64,000 bases of DNA from Lutimaribacter pacificus (GTDB lineage: Bacteria; Pseudomonadota; Alphaproteobacteria; Rhodobacterales; Rhodobacteraceae), in contig NZ_FQZZ01000004.1 of the NCBI RefSeq assembly GCF_900142185.1, positions 334,692-398,691 of the forward strand, written 5' to 3'. How positions within the stretch are numbered: the stretch's first letter is position 1; every line of letters starts with the position of its first letter. Shown here in pieces: positions 1 to 11,064 of the stretch. The translations under genes were made by a program, and so were the position numbers. The notes under the pieces are model-generated. The model saw only the letters and a program-made list of their open reading frames with translations. It was not told the origin of the DNA and did not search any database.

Positions 1-174
1 CTGATCACCCCGCCCGTGGGGCTGAACGTCTTTGTCCTGAAAGGCGTGGTCGGCGACGTGTCGACCGGCACGATCTTCAAGGGGGTCACGCCGTTCTGGG
101 CGATGGATATCGTGCGGCTGGCACTGTTGCTGGCGGTGCCGGGGCTGGTGCTCTACCTGCCCTCCTTGATGTAG
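1..174 (+). CDS. TRAP transporter large permease (DctM-like), C-terminal fragment
   Basis: The window opens inside a reading frame whose last 57 residues end at the TAG at 172-174; the 5' part lies outside. The visible end has TPPVGLNVFVLKGV followed by a hydrophobic helix (residues about 35-57), which is the usual C-terminus of DctM-type TRAP large subunits (final periplasmic loop and last membrane helix). In the family this subunit is the inner-membrane channel of a sodium-driven, binding-protein-dependent carboxylate or amide carrier. It converges on ureG with 3 bp between stop codons. Substrate cannot be judged from this piece; proximity to urease is not evidence of a urea function. Confidence 0.75.
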   Translation: MITPPVGLNVFVLKGVVGDVSTGTIFKGVTPFWAMDIVRLALLLAVPGLVLYLPSLM

Positions 175-177
175 GCG

Positions 178-810
178 CTATTCGGCGGCGTTCCGCGCCG
201 CCAGCCCCGCAAGCGCGACGATCTGCGCCACGACGGCATCCACCCCTTCCCCGTGGCGCAGCGCGGTAAAGACGAAGGGCCGCCCGCCGCGCATCCGCGT
301 GGCATCGCGCTCCATCACCTCAAGCGATGCGCCGACATGCGGGGCAAGGTCGGTCTTGTTGATGACCAGCAGGTCGGATTTCGTGATCGCCGGCCCGCCC
401 TTGCGCGGGATCTCCTCACCCGCGGCCACGTCGATGACATAGAGCGTCAGGTCGGCCAGTTCCGGGCTGAAGGTGGCCGACAGGTTGTCGCCGCCGCTTT
501 CGATCAGCACGATTTCCACATCCGGGTGCCGCGCCACCATTTCCGCCACGGCGGCAAGGTTGATGCTGGCATCCTCGCGGATCGCGGTGTGCGGGCAGCC
601 GCCTGTTTCCACACCGATCACCCGGTCGGCGGGCAGAATCTGCATCCGCATCAGCGCCTCGGCATCCTCTTGCGTGTAGATATCGTTGGTGATCACGCCG
701 ATGGAGAACCGGGTCTTCAGCACCTCGGCAAGGCGCGCGGTCAGCGTCGTCTTGCCCGCCCCCACCGGGCCGCCGATACCGATCCGCAGGGGGCCGTTCA
801 TTTTCGTCAT
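178..810 (-). CDS. ureG: Urease accessory GTPase UreG
   Basis: A 210-residue SIMIBI-class GTPase that supplies GTP-dependent nickel delivery to apo-urease in the UreD-UreF-UreG complex. Visible motifs are the P-loop GPVGAGKTT (residues 14-22), the nickel-binding Cys-Pro-His (72-74) within [13 protein letters not shown], and the guanine-specificity NKTD near residue 150. The length is standard. It is the last gene of the urease operon and its ATG overlaps the ureF stop by 4 bp (ATGA), which suggests translational coupling; a second ATG at codon 4 is a possible alternative start. Family assignment is very firm. Confidence 0.97.
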   Translation of the reverse strand: MTKMNGPLRIGIGGPVGAGKTTLTARLAEVLKTRFSIGVITNDIYTQEDAEALMRMQILPADRVIGVETGGCPHTAIREDASINLAAVAEMVARHPDVEIVLIESGGDNLSATFSPELADLTLYVIDVAAGEEIPRKGGPAITKSDLLVINKTDLAPHVGASLEVMERDATRMRGGRPFVFTALRHGEGVDAVVAQIVALAGLAARNAAE

Positions 811-1451
811 GACTGGAACAACCTCGTCTCAAGGGTTTCGTGCCGCATCGCCGCGATGTCGGACAGGAAACAGGTGGAATGAATGTCACCGGGCGTCAGC
901 CCGCGTGTCTCGTCCGCGATCCGGGTGCAAAGCGGGATCAGCGCCGCCAGCACCCGCTGCCCCTCGGTCTGGCCCAGCGGGATCAGCCGGATCGCGGCCG
1001 AGGTCAGGTTCGACACGAAGGCATGAAGGTAAAGCGCCACCGCCTCTCCCTCCGGTATCCCCGCCTGCCGTGCCGCCGCGCCGACCGCCAGCGGCAGCAG
1101 GATGGGCGGCACATCCAGCCCCCAGACCGTGTTGACGGCCTGCGCGAATGCCGCGCCCTGCCGTTCCGCCTCGCGCAGGCGTTCGGCGCTGGCGGCAAAG
1201 GCGCGCGCCTGCGCGTCGAGCGCCGGGAGCGCAGCACCATCAGCCCCCATCGCGCAGCTAAGCCAGATCGCATCCGACCGCCCGGTGCCTTCGGTCAGCA
1301 CATCCGTCAGCCATTCCTGCAGCGCATCCGCATCCCGCAGCCATCCCGCCTGCACCGCCGCCTCCAGCCCGTGCGAATAGGCGAAGGCCCCGATGGGAAA
1401 GCTGGGCGACAGCCATTGCGCCAGCGTCAGCAGGCGGGGATCAGTGGGCAT
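807..1451 (-). CDS. ureF: Urease accessory protein UreF
   Basis: All-helical urease chaperone of 214 residues that bridges UreD and UreG during nickel insertion. The N-terminal signature [21 protein letters not shown] is typical of UreF. The frame is open further upstream, but those codons lie inside the His-rich 3' end of ureE; the ATG at 1451 (protein begins MPTDPRLL) gives the family length and overlaps ureE by only 11 bp, so it is preferred. Downstream it overlaps ureG by 4 bp. Cytoplasmic, part of the ureDAJBCEFG operon. Confidence 0.95.
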   Translation of the reverse strand: MPTDPRLLTLAQWLSPSFPIGAFAYSHGLEAAVQAGWLRDADALQEWLTDVLTEGTGRSDAIWLSCAMGADGAALPALDAQARAFAASAERLREAERQGAAFAQAVNTVWGLDVPPILLPLAVGAAARQAGIPEGEAVALYLHAFVSNLTSAAIRLIPLGQTEGQRVLAALIPLCTRIADETRGLTPGDIHSTCFLSDIAAMRHETLETRLFQS

Positions 1452-1932
1452 GACCATGCGAATGGTCATGGGCGCTGTGGCCGTGTTCATGCGCGTGGGT
1501 GCGGCCATGACCATAGGCGCCGCCCTCGGGCGTGAACGGCTCCTGCCCCTCGGTCACGGTGGCGTCGAGATGCGCCAGCATATGCGCAATCACCGGATCG
1601 CGCTGGATCAGCAGGCGCCCGGTTTCCACCTGGCAGGGCGTGTGGCGGTTGCCGATATGCCATGCCAGCCGCGCCAGGTTCTCCCCGGTCACGATCAGCA
1701 CAGGCTCGTCCGCCGCCGCGACTGCGACCAGCCTGCCATCGTTCAGCGCCAGCGCGTCGCCGGGGTTCAGCGACGTGGTCTGTTCAAGGTCCACCACGAA
1801 GGGCGTTCCGTCATCCGTCACCAGCCGTTTGCGGCGCAGGAACCGCGCGTCGTAATCCAGCGTGACGGTGGCGGCATCGCCCGACCAGTGTCCGGCACGG
1901 TAAAGGGTCTGGGCAAGGGGAAGGTCGGTCAT
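1441..1932 (-). CDS. ureE: Urease nickel metallochaperone UreE
   Basis: A 163-residue dimeric nickel chaperone that hands Ni to UreG. The last 23 residues are strongly His-rich (alternating GH, AH and EH pairs between about 141 and 163), as in the Klebsiella-type UreE tail that stores extra nickel. The start at 1932 has a TGAGGT Shine-Dalgarno that overlaps the ureC stop codon, so translation is probably coupled to ureC. The His-coding DNA overlaps the start of ureF. Function is assigned from family and operon position. Confidence 0.95.
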   Translation of the reverse strand: MTDLPLAQTLYRAGHWSGDAATVTLDYDARFLRRKRLVTDDGTPFVVDLEQTTSLNPGDALALNDGRLVAVAAADEPVLIVTGENLARLAWHIGNRHTPCQVETGRLLIQRDPVIAHMLAHLDATVTEGQEPFTPEGGAYGHGRTHAHEHGHSAHDHSHGHAH

Positions 1933-1941
1933 CTGGTTACC

Positions 1942-3702
<1,761 letters not shown>

Positions 3703-3764
3703 GTCATGCACTCCTGTTCGGTGGGGTGGCGGGCCGGGCCCGCCCTGCAACTTCGCGGCGGTGG

Positions 3765-4073
3765 TCAGTCAAGTTCGCCCATGACCCGCTGGTTGAAGCC
3801 ATAGATGCGCCGCGCGCCCGCGATCGGGATCAGGCACACCTCGCGCCGCTGGCCGGGTTCGAACCGCACCGCCGTACCCGCCGCGATATCGAGCCGGTGA
3901 CCGCGTGCGGCGGTCCGGTCGAAATCGAGCGCCGGGTTGGCTTCGGCAAAGTGATAGTGGCTGCCTACCTGCACGGGCCGGTCGCCGGTATTGGCCACCA
4001 TCAGGGTGATCGCCTCGCGCCCGGGATTGAGCGTCAGCTCGCCCGCCGCGGGGAAAAGTTCGCCGGGGATCAT
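3765..4073 (-). CDS. ureB: Urease beta subunit UreB
   Basis: A 102-residue structural subunit of urease. The sequence [12 protein letters not shown], then [18 protein letters not shown] and the C-terminal RRIYGFNQ region are characteristic. A strong GAGGGGGTGG Shine-Dalgarno precedes the ATG at 4073. It sits between ureJ (12 bp upstream) and ureC. The separate A, B and C subunits follow the common bacterial three-polypeptide arrangement. Confidence 0.97.
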   Translation of the reverse strand: MIPGELFPAAGELTLNPGREAITLMVANTGDRPVQVGSHYHFAEANPALDFDRTAARGHRLDIAAGTAVRFEPGQRREVCLIPIAGARRIYGFNQRVMGELD

Positions 4074-4085
4074 CGCGCCACCCCC

Positions 4086-4661
4086 TCAGCCCGTCGCCAG
4101 AAGCCAGGCGCCCAGCGCGGCCACCGCCCCGCCGCCACTGCGCAGCAGCCCCGGACGGTTCAGCCGTTCCAGCGCCACCCCGCAGGCAAGCCCCGCCATG
4201 TGCAGCACCACCGTCGCCGCGACAAAGCCGCTGAGATACGGCAGCGCGTTGGCCACGCCGATCTCAAGCCCGTGCGCATGGCCGTGAAAGAACCCGAACC
4301 CCGCCACCAGCGCCACCGCACCGGCCAGCGGCAGCCGCACCGCCAACGCGACCAGCACCCCCAGCACCAGCACCGAGGACAGGATCACCGGCTCGACCAT
4401 CGGCAGGCCCAGGCCGCCCAGCGCGGCGCCGAAGCCCAGCACCATCGCGCCCACGAAACCCGCCGGCAGCGCCACCAGCGCCCGCCCCGGCATCAGCGCC
4501 GCCCAAAGCCCGACGCAGACCATGGCAAGCACATGGTCGGCCCCGAACAGCGGGTGCGTCATGCCCGCCGCGAACGAGCCATGTTCGCCGGGCTCCAGAT
4601 GCGCCAGCGCGGGCGTCGCCACGACAAGGGCGGGCAGCAGGAAAAGGGGGATACGGGTCAT
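4086..4661 (-). CDS. ureJ: HupE/UreJ-family nickel permease-like protein
   Basis: A 191-residue membrane protein with an N-terminal signal-like segment (residues 1-20, ending ATPALAH) and about six hydrophobic helices. The family metal motif HPLFGADHVLAM lies near residues 36-47, and a second His cluster (FFHGHAHGLE) lies mid-protein. HupE/UreJ proteins are secondary nickel (or cobalt) transporters of the inner membrane, so its role here is probably nickel supply for urease. It is inserted between ureA and ureB, with an AGGAG 7 nt before its ATG. Transport activity is inferred from the family. Confidence 0.9.
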   Translation of the reverse strand: MTRIPLFLLPALVVATPALAHLEPGEHGSFAAGMTHPLFGADHVLAMVCVGLWAALMPGRALVALPAGFVGAMVLGFGAALGGLGLPMVEPVILSSVLVLGVLVALAVRLPLAGAVALVAGFGFFHGHAHGLEIGVANALPYLSGFVAATVVLHMAGLACGVALERLNRPGLLRSGGGAVAALGAWLLATG

Positions 4662-4703
4662 GTCGGTCTCCTGGTTTTCAAGGGGCGCATCGGGGCGCGC
4701 GGA

Positions 4704-5006
4704 TCATCGGATCGGGTTGTGGACGGTCACCAGCTTGGTGCCGTCGGGGAATGTCGCCTCGACCTGAACCTCGTGGATCATCTCGGGCACGCCCTCCATG
4801 CATTGCGCGCGGGTAATGACGTGGGCGCCGGCCTCCATCATGTCGGCCACGCTGCGCCCGTCGCGGGCACCTTCGACCACGGCGTCGGTGATCAGGGCGA
4901 TGGCCTCGGGGTGGTTCAGCTTCACGCCGCGCGACAGGCGCTTGCGCGCCACCTCGGCGGCCATCGCGATCAGCAGCTTGTCCTTTTCACGCGGGGTCAG
5001 TTGCAT
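4704..5006 (-). CDS. ureA: Urease gamma subunit UreA
   Basis: The 100-residue smallest urease subunit ([13 protein letters not shown] start, [16 protein letters not shown], and a C-terminal KLVTVHNPI, all classical). GGAGG lies 10 nt upstream of the ATG, and the stop of ureD is 3 bp before the gene. It assembles with UreB and UreC in the cytoplasm. The ureJ gene follows after 42 bp instead of the more usual direct ureA-ureB junction. Confidence 0.97.
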   Translation of the reverse strand: MQLTPREKDKLLIAMAAEVARKRLSRGVKLNHPEAIALITDAVVEGARDGRSVADMMEAGAHVITRAQCMEGVPEMIHEVQVEATFPDGTKLVTVHNPIR

Positions 5007-5009
5007 GGG

Positions 5010-5849
5010 TCAGAGCCTCCAGCTTGTCGGAAGGGTATCGTTACTCAGCCGGTCGAGGATCGGCAGAAGGTGCCGGCGCAGGTGAAAACCGTCCTGCGCC
5101 ACGATGCGCAGCACCAGGACGTCCGGGTGCAGCAGGCTGACGCCGCCGGTTTCGGGCAGGTCGGCACGGATCGCGGCCAGATGCGCCCCGGCGTCGGGGG
5201 CGACGCAGACAAGACTGGCCATCGCGCCGCCCGCCTGCGCGACGGCGCGGCGGGACAGCTGCGCGGCGATATCGCCATCCATCCGCACGCGATCGCAACA
5301 GAGCGGCACGCCTGCGCGAAACAGCGCGATTTCGTCGTGAAACCGCGCGGTTTCCAGAACCTCGCCCATCGCCGCGCGGCCGAAGATCACCGGCTCGACC
5401 AGCAGCAGGCGGGCGGTGCCGGCAAGATCGGCGCGCAGGCTGCGGCGCAGGGCCGACCCATCGTAAAGGATCAGTTCCTGCGGCAGCCAGAACAGCGTCG
5501 CGCCCTCGGACACGGTCAGCCGGGTATCGACCCTGCCCCAGCCCCCGGCCGAACGATAGGCGCGTTCGGCGGCCTGCGTGGTCAGCGTCAGATGCGCGCG
5601 CGGCCCGGCGGTGGCGTGCAGCGAAAACCGGTCGCCGCCGGTGATGCCGCCCGCGGTGTTGATAGCGATCGCCTCGACCCCGCCCCCCGGTGCGCGGCGC
5701 GGAAACAGCGCCTTGAACGCGCCGCTGGCACGATAGCGGTCAAGCGCGCTGCCCGCGCCCTGCGCCTTTACCGACAGGTGCATCGCGCCCTCGGCACGGG
5801 GCTGGGCCGTCACGATCCGGGCCGGACTGGGGCGCATGGGCAGGGTCAT
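5010..5849 (-). CDS. ureD: Urease accessory protein UreD (UreH)
   Basis: A 279-residue urease activation scaffold, first gene of the operon. Motifs typical of UreD are NTAGGITGGDRF (about residues 63-74), TTQAAERAYRS (about 90-100) and FWLPQELILYD (about 119-129). It binds apo-urease and recruits UreF and UreG. The ATG at 5849 has GGAG 7 nt upstream; a second ATG four codons in is possible. The 154 bp upstream to the next gene must hold the operon promoter. They contain a plus-strand hairpin (ATGCCGC at 5948-5954, GCGGCAT at 5960-5966) followed by a short T run. Confidence 0.95.
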   Translation of the reverse strand: MTLPMRPSPARIVTAQPRAEGAMHLSVKAQGAGSALDRYRASGAFKALFPRRAPGGGVEAIAINTAGGITGGDRFSLHATAGPRAHLTLTTQAAERAYRSAGGWGRVDTRLTVSEGATLFWLPQELILYDGSALRRSLRADLAGTARLLLVEPVIFGRAAMGEVLETARFHDEIALFRAGVPLCCDRVRMDGDIAAQLSRRAVAQAGGAMASLVCVAPDAGAHLAAIRADLPETGGVSLLHPDVLVLRIVAQDGFHLRRHLLPILDRLSNDTLPTSWRL

Positions 5850-6003
5850 CGGACCGCTCCGCCAGAGTTGGAAACCGGGCCGAGTTCACCATGTCCTTGC
5901 GGGCACGGCCATTTGCCCTGCACCTCGCGCCGTCAAACCGGGCGGCGATGCCGCATTTCGCGGCATTTTTCCCGTGATCGCCTGATTTATGGGCAGCCCA
6001 TGT

Positions 6004-7689
6004 TCAGCCCCGGTTTCCCCCCATCCGCGCATGCAGGGCCGAGATCGTGGTATAGGCAGAAATCGCCTCGGCGCTGGACCGGACGGCCAGAAGCGCGGGG
6101 CCGTCATGGGACAGGAACGCGCCCACGATCCCGGCGATATCGTCCCCCTTTTCGATCGAAAACCCCTTGAGGCCAAAGGCTTCGGCCCATGCCACGAAAT
6201 CGGGGTTCACAAGGTCGGTGCCCGAGATGCGGTCGGGGTGGTCGCGTTCCTGGTGCAGGCGGATCGTGCCGTATGTGCGGTTGTCGGACACCACGATCTT
6301 CGGCGCCGCACCCCTGGCGATCGCGGTGGCCAGTTCGTTCCCCGTCATCAGAACGCCACCGTCACCGGCAAAGCCAAGCACCGTCTTTTCGGGGTAGCGC
6401 AGCGCCGCCGCGACCGCGCCCGGCACGCCCAGCCCCATCGCGCCACCCACGGCGCCGATGGCCTTTTGCGTGCCGTCCCATGGCCAGGACAGGTGCACCC
6501 AGCCCGCGAAATTGCCCGAATCCGTGACTACGATACTGTCGCGCGGAGCCTGCCTGGCCAGTTCCGACGCGACCGCCCCGAAATCGAGCCCGTCGACCTG
6601 GTCGGTGGGCGTGATATCGGCCAGTTGCCGGGCCACGCCATTCACCTCGGCCGCCCAGAGGGTGCGCGCGGACGGCTGCGCAGCCTCGGCCCCGGCCAGT
6701 GCCGCGCAGAACAGCGCCGGGTCGCAGGCCAGCGGCAGGTCGGTTTCGAAAACCTGCCCCAGAACGTCCGGGTCGGGCCAGACATGGATAAAGGGCTGGT
6801 CGGGTTTCGGGGCCTTCGGCAAACGATAGCCCTGGCTGGGCGTGTCGCCCATGCGGGTGCCGATCGCCATGATGAGATCGGCCTTTTGCAGCGCCCCAAC
6901 CATGGGCGCGGGGATCTTGAACCCGAGATGCCCGGCATAAAGCTGCGACGAATTGTCGAATATTTCCTGATGCTTGAAGGACAGCGCCACGGGCACGCCA
7001 TGCGCCTGCGCCAGATCCGCCAGCGCGCGGCGCCCGACATCGTTGTCCAACCCGCCCCCGGCGACGATCAGCGGGCGCTCGGCGCGGGCCAGCATTTCGG
7101 CGGCGCGGGCCACGTCCCCGGGCGCGACGCCCGTGCGGGGCACCCGGACCGGTGCGGGCAAATCGCCATCCACCGGGTCGGACAGCATGTCCTCGGGCAG
7201 GGCGATCACCACCGGGCCGGGGGTGCCCGACATCGACAGTGCCCAGGCGCGGGCAAGGGTTTCGGCCAGCTTCGCGCCTTCCGTCACCTCCCACACGCCC
7301 TTGGCAATGCCGCCGAACATCTGGGTATAGTCGACCTCCTGAAACGCGCCGCGGCCGCGCTCGAACCGCGCGACCTGCCCCACAAGGCAGACCAGCGGCA
7401 CCGCGTCCTGCTGCGCCAGGTGCAGTGCGATCGAGGCATTGGTGGCCCCCGGCCCCCGGCTGACCGCCACAAGCCCCGGCCGCCCCGTCAGCTTGGCATC
7501 GGCTACGGCCATCATGCCCGCGCCGCCCTCGTGCCGGCAAACCACGAGGTCAATCGCCGTCTGGCCGTGCAGCGCATCCAGGAAGGTCAGGTATGATTCG
7601 CCCGGAACGCAGAACATCCGGTCGGCCCCCAATCCCGCCAGAACCTTTGCCATATGGTCCGCCGCGCGTGTCTTTGCCCGATCCATCAT
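6004..7689 (-). CDS. Thiamine diphosphate-dependent enzyme (acetolactate synthase-like), substrate unknown
   Basis: A 561-residue ThDP enzyme of the POX/acetolactate synthase superfamily. The N-terminal PYR domain carries the catalytic Glu (CRHEGGAG, E54) and the SRGPGATN loop. A central Rossmann-like domain follows, and the C-terminal PP domain has the Mg/ThDP motif starting GDGGVLMTGNE and closing at SDN about 27 residues later. The frame is open another 80 codons upstream into the neighbouring promoter; the ATG pair at 7684-7689 with GGGAGG about 10 nt upstream is preferred. It is divergent from a TAXI-TRAP transporter, so it may act on the imported compound (a 2-oxo acid decarboxylase or ligase role). 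It is not recognisable as sulfoacetaldehyde acetyltransferase or oxalyl-CoA decarboxylase; the specific reaction is open. Confidence 0.85.
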   Translation of the reverse strand: MMDRAKTRAADHMAKVLAGLGADRMFCVPGESYLTFLDALHGQTAIDLVVCRHEGGAGMMAVADAKLTGRPGLVAVSRGPGATNASIALHLAQQDAVPLVCLVGQVARFERGRGAFQEVDYTQMFGGIAKGVWEVTEGAKLAETLARAWALSMSGTPGPVVIALPEDMLSDPVDGDLPAPVRVPRTGVAPGDVARAAEMLARAERPLIVAGGGLDNDVGRRALADLAQAHGVPVALSFKHQEIFDNSSQLYAGHLGFKIPAPMVGALQKADLIMAIGTRMGDTPSQGYRLPKAPKPDQPFIHVWPDPDVLGQVFETDLPLACDPALFCAALAGAEAAQPSARTLWAAEVNGVARQLADITPTDQVDGLDFGAVASELARQAPRDSIVVTDSGNFAGWVHLSWPWDGTQKAIGAVGGAMGLGVPGAVAAALRYPEKTVLGFAGDGGVLMTGNELATAIARGAAPKIVVSDNRTYGTIRLHQERDHPDRISGTDLVNPDFVAWAEAFGLKGFSIEKGDDIAGIVGAFLSHDGPALLAVRSSAEAISAYTTISALHARMGGNRG

Positions 7690-7750
7690 CGCCTCATCGC
7701 CTCCCTTGACTTTTGCATCATCTGCCCGATTATCGCATAGCGAAAACAAA

Positions 7751-7770
7751 TTCCGCAAATAGAACTGCGG
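7751..7770. promoter_or_regulatory. Inverted repeat in the ThDP enzyme / TAXI-TRAP divergent promoter
   Basis: TCCGCA (7751-7756) and TGCGGA (7765-7770) form perfect 6-bp arms with an 8-bp spacer, inside the 145-bp region between two divergent genes. Size and position fit a dimeric repressor or activator site, but no regulator gene is adjacent, so this is a candidate only. Confidence 0.35.
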
Positions 7771-7834
7771 ATGCACGAGGAGCGGGGCGTTTCCAGGCGC
7801 CCCGGGAGGACCAACAGAAGAGGGGAGGAGACTT

Positions 7835-8986
7835 ATGAACAGTCTTGTCAAACTGCTGGCGGCTGCCGGCACGGCCAGCGTATTCGCAGGCGCGGCACTG
7901 GCCCAATCCACCACGGCAGAACTGCCCAAACAGATGTCGTGGACAGCCTATGACACCGGCTCGGCCGGATATAACCAGGCAGTCGCCATCGGCGCGGCGC
8001 TGCAGGACGCGCTGGGTGTGAACCTGCGTGTGCTGCCCGGCAAGAACGACGTCAGCCGCACCGAACCTTTGCGTCAGGGCCGGGTCGAGTTTTCGGCCAC
8101 CGGCGTCGGCGGCAGCTTCATGGCGCAGGAAGGCGCGTTCCAGTTCGGCAGCGAAAACTGGGGGCCGCAGCCCATCCGCGTTCTGATGGCCAACAATGGC
8201 GGCGCGATCAACCTGGCGGTCGGCGTGGCCGGTGATCTGGACATCAAGGAGTATTCAGATCTCAAGGGCAAGCGCGTGGCATGGGTCGTCGGCGCACCCG
8301 CGCTGAACGTCAACTCCGAGGCCTATCTCGCCTATGGCGGGCTGACATGGGACGATGTGGAACGGGTGGATTTCGGCGGCTTCGGTGCGTCGTGGAAGGG
8401 CCTGATGGAGGGCCAGGTGGACGCAGCCTTTGCCTCGACCAACTCGGGCTTTGCCTACGAGGCGGCAACCGGCCCGCGCGGCCTGTTCTGGCCGCCGATC
8501 GACCCCGAGAATGCCGAAGGGCTGGAACGGATGCAGGCGATCGCGCCGTTCTTTACCCCAAACAAGGCGCAGGTGGGCGCCAATATCGACGGCACCGACG
8601 GCTACCAGGGCGCGGGCTATGCCTATCCGGTTCTGGTGGGCACAGACGCAACCGATGCCGATCTGGCCTATAACATGACCAAGGCGATGGTCGAGCTGTT
8701 CGACGCCTATGACGGCAACGCGCCGGGCATCGGCGGCTGGGCGCTGGACAAGCAGGACATGACCTGGGTCGTCCCCTATCACGATGGCGCCATCCGCTAT
8801 TACCAGGAAGCGGGCATGTGGAACGACGAGGCGCAGGCGCATAACGACAACCTGATCGCCCGTCAGGCGGCGCTTCAGGCCGCGTGGGAAGAACTCAAGG
8901 CCGAAGCGCCCGAGAACTGGGACGAGGCCTGGGCCGAAAGACGGCGCGAGGCGCTGAAGGCCGGCGGCTTCTCGGTGGTCTTTTAA
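7835..8986 (+). CDS. TAXI-family TRAP transporter solute-binding protein
   Basis: A 383-residue periplasmic binding protein with a clear signal peptide (residues 1-23, ending GAALAQS). The mature part reads as the TAXI/NMT1-like fold: YDTGSAGYNQAVAIG near the N-terminus, ADGQVDAAF-like text at GLMEGQVDAAFAST, and a long C-terminal helix. These proteins bind carboxylates such as glutamate or other organic acids and feed a fused TRAP permease, which follows 82 bp downstream. The start is supported by GGGGAGGAG 6 nt upstream. The ligand is unknown. Confidence 0.9.
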   Translation: MNSLVKLLAAAGTASVFAGAALAQSTTAELPKQMSWTAYDTGSAGYNQAVAIGAALQDALGVNLRVLPGKNDVSRTEPLRQGRVEFSATGVGGSFMAQEGAFQFGSENWGPQPIRVLMANNGGAINLAVGVAGDLDIKEYSDLKGKRVAWVVGAPALNVNSEAYLAYGGLTWDDVERVDFGGFGASWKGLMEGQVDAAFASTNSGFAYEAATGPRGLFWPPIDPENAEGLERMQAIAPFFTPNKAQVGANIDGTDGYQGAGYAYPVLVGTDATDADLAYNMTKAMVELFDAYDGNAPGIGGWALDKQDMTWVVPYHDGAIRYYQEAGMWNDEAQAHNDNLIARQAALQAAWEELKAEAPENWDEAWAERRREALKAGGFSVVF

Positions 8987-9068
8987 CGACGGTTGACCCG
9001 TTTGCGGCCCCGTGATCCGTCGCGGGGCCGTTTTCTGTCAAAGGCTCACGCCCATTGGGGAGGCAGGC

Positions 9069-11045
9069 ATGCGTGGCAAACAGGCCGCACTGGAACGCGA
9101 ATCCGAGGCGCCGGACGATACCGGTATAGGCAAGGCCGGGCGCATCGCGGTGATCGTGGGCACGCTGGCGGGCGTGCTGCTGGTGGTGAACCAGCTTTTC
9201 AATCTGCAGGTCGGCGGGATCGTCCTGATCGACGGGCGGTATCTGTATCTGCTGGGCGGTCTGTTCCTTGCGATTTCGTTCCTGGTGTTCCGGGTGAACG
9301 GCAGCAAGATCGGCAAGCCGATCTGGCTGGACTGGCTGCTGGCGGTGCTGGCGCTGGTGACGACGGGCTATTTGTCGGCCAATGCCGAGAGGAACCTGGC
9401 GCAGGGCTGGGAATATGCCGCGCCTGAAACCGCGCAATACGTGGCTTACGTGTTCTTTGCGCTGGTACTGGAGGCGACGCGGCGCGCCGGCGGCAAGGTG
9501 CTGTTCGCGATCGTGGTGCTTTTCGCCTTTTACCCCACCTTCGCAGGCCATGTGCCCGACCCGTTTTCGGGCTTTCAAAGCTCGTTGAGCGAGGCGATTT
9601 CCTATCACGTCTATTCGGCCGAAAGTTCGTTCGGGATTCCGATGAAGGCATTCGGCGGCGTGGTGATCGGGTTCATCCTGTTCGGCGCGGTGCTGCAGCG
9701 CACCGGCGGCGGGCAGTTCTTCAACGACCTGGCGCTGTCGCTGGTGGGCGGCTATCGCGGCGGAGCGGCCAAGGTGTCGATCTTTGCCAGCGGCTTCATG
9801 GGCTCGATGTCGGGCAGCGTGATTTCCAACGTGCTGACCACCGGCGCGGTGTCGATCCCGGCGATGAAGCGCACCGGCTTTTCCGCCAAGACCGCCGCCG
9901 CGACCGAGGCCTGCGCCTCGACCGGGGGCGTCCTGATGCCGCCGATCATGGGGGCCACGGCCTTTGTGATGGCATCGTTTCTGTCGCGGCCTTACGTCGA
10001 TATCGCGCTGGCGGCGGCGATCCCGTCGCTGCTGTTCTATTTCGCGCTGTTCGCGCAGATCGACGCCTATTCCGCGCGGCGCGGATTGCGCGGCCTTGCC
10101 CGAAGCGAGTTGCCCGGGCTGGGCCAGACGCTGCGCGAGGGATGGCTTTACATCGGTGTCTTCGCGGTCCTGATCTTCATGCTGCTGGTGATGCGGCGCG
10201 AAACCTCGGCGCCGTTCTATGCCACGGCGCTGCTGCTGGTGGTGAACCAGATCCTGCCCAACCATCGCCTGTCGCTGAAAAAGCTGGGCAACATGATCGT
10301 GGGTGTCGGACAGGGGCTGGCAGAGCTGACGGCAATCCTGCTGGGTGTCGGCCTGATCGTGGGGTCGTTCAGCGCCACGGGGCTGGCGGGCACGCTGGTG
10401 AACGAGCTTGTCTTTATCGCCGGCGACAACACCTTCGTGCTGCTGCTGATGGGGGCGCTGACGGCGTTCATCTTCGGCATGGGGATGACGGTGACCGCCT
10501 GTTACATCTTCCTTGCCGTGGTGCTGGCGCCCGCGCTGGAACAAGGCGGGCTGAACCAGTTGGCGGTGCACCTGTTCATCCTTTACTGGGGGATGGTCAG
10601 CTATATCACCCCGCCGGTGGCGCTGGGGGCATTCGCCGCCGCGACGATGGCGGGCGAGAACGCGATCAAGACCGGGTTCGAGGCGATGCGGCTGGGCGGC
10701 GTGATCTATATCGCCCCGTTCTTTTTCGTGCTCAACCCCGCGCTGGTGGGACAGGCCCCCGCGGGCGAGGTGGCGGTCGCGCTGATCTCGGCGCTGTTCG
10801 GCGTGGCGATGATCTCGATGGCGCTGCAGGGGCATATCAGCCTTGTCGGCCCGATGCGAAAGGGGGCGGTTGGTATCGCCTTGCGGGTGCTGCTGTTCAT
10901 CGGCGGGCTGTTCTTTGCCATGCCCGAAACCCATGTGTTCGGCCTGAACTTTATCGAAACGGCGGGGATCGGCCTGCTGCTTTGTGCCTTGCCGATCTTC
11001 CTTGCCCGCTCCGACCGCAAGCGCGAACGCCTTGCCGCGTCCTGA
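9069..11045 (+). CDS. TRAP transporter fused permease (DctQM type)
   Basis: A 658-residue inner-membrane protein with the small (4-helix, residues about 20-170) and large (about 12-helix) TRAP subunits fused, as is normal for TAXI systems. The large-subunit motifs ASTGGVLMPPIMGATAF and YITPPVALGAF are visible. The ATG at 9069 follows GGGGAGG with a 5-nt spacer, so it is preferred to an upstream in-frame codon. With the preceding binding protein it forms a complete sodium- or proton-driven uptake system. A bidirectional terminator follows at once. Confidence 0.92.
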   Translation: MRGKQAALERESEAPDDTGIGKAGRIAVIVGTLAGVLLVVNQLFNLQVGGIVLIDGRYLYLLGGLFLAISFLVFRVNGSKIGKPIWLDWLLAVLALVTTGYLSANAERNLAQGWEYAAPETAQYVAYVFFALVLEATRRAGGKVLFAIVVLFAFYPTFAGHVPDPFSGFQSSLSEAISYHVYSAESSFGIPMKAFGGVVIGFILFGAVLQRTGGGQFFNDLALSLVGGYRGGAAKVSIFASGFMGSMSGSVISNVLTTGAVSIPAMKRTGFSAKTAAATEACASTGGVLMPPIMGATAFVMASFLSRPYVDIALAAAIPSLLFYFALFAQIDAYSARRGLRGLARSELPGLGQTLREGWLYIGVFAVLIFMLLVMRRETSAPFYATALLLVVNQILPNHRLSLKKLGNMIVGVGQGLAELTAILLGVGLIVGSFSATGLAGTLVNELVFIAGDNTFVLLLMGALTAFIFGMGMTVTACYIFLAVVLAPALEQGGLNQLAVHLFILYWGMVSYITPPVALGAFAAATMAGENAIKTGFEAMRLGGVIYIAPFFFVLNPALVGQAPAGEVAVALISALFGVAMISMALQGHISLVGPMRKGAVGIALRVLLFIGGLFFAMPETHVFGLNFIETAGIGLLLCALPIFLARSDRKRERLAAS

Positions 11046-11064
11046 TCGGGTAAGGAAAGCCAAC

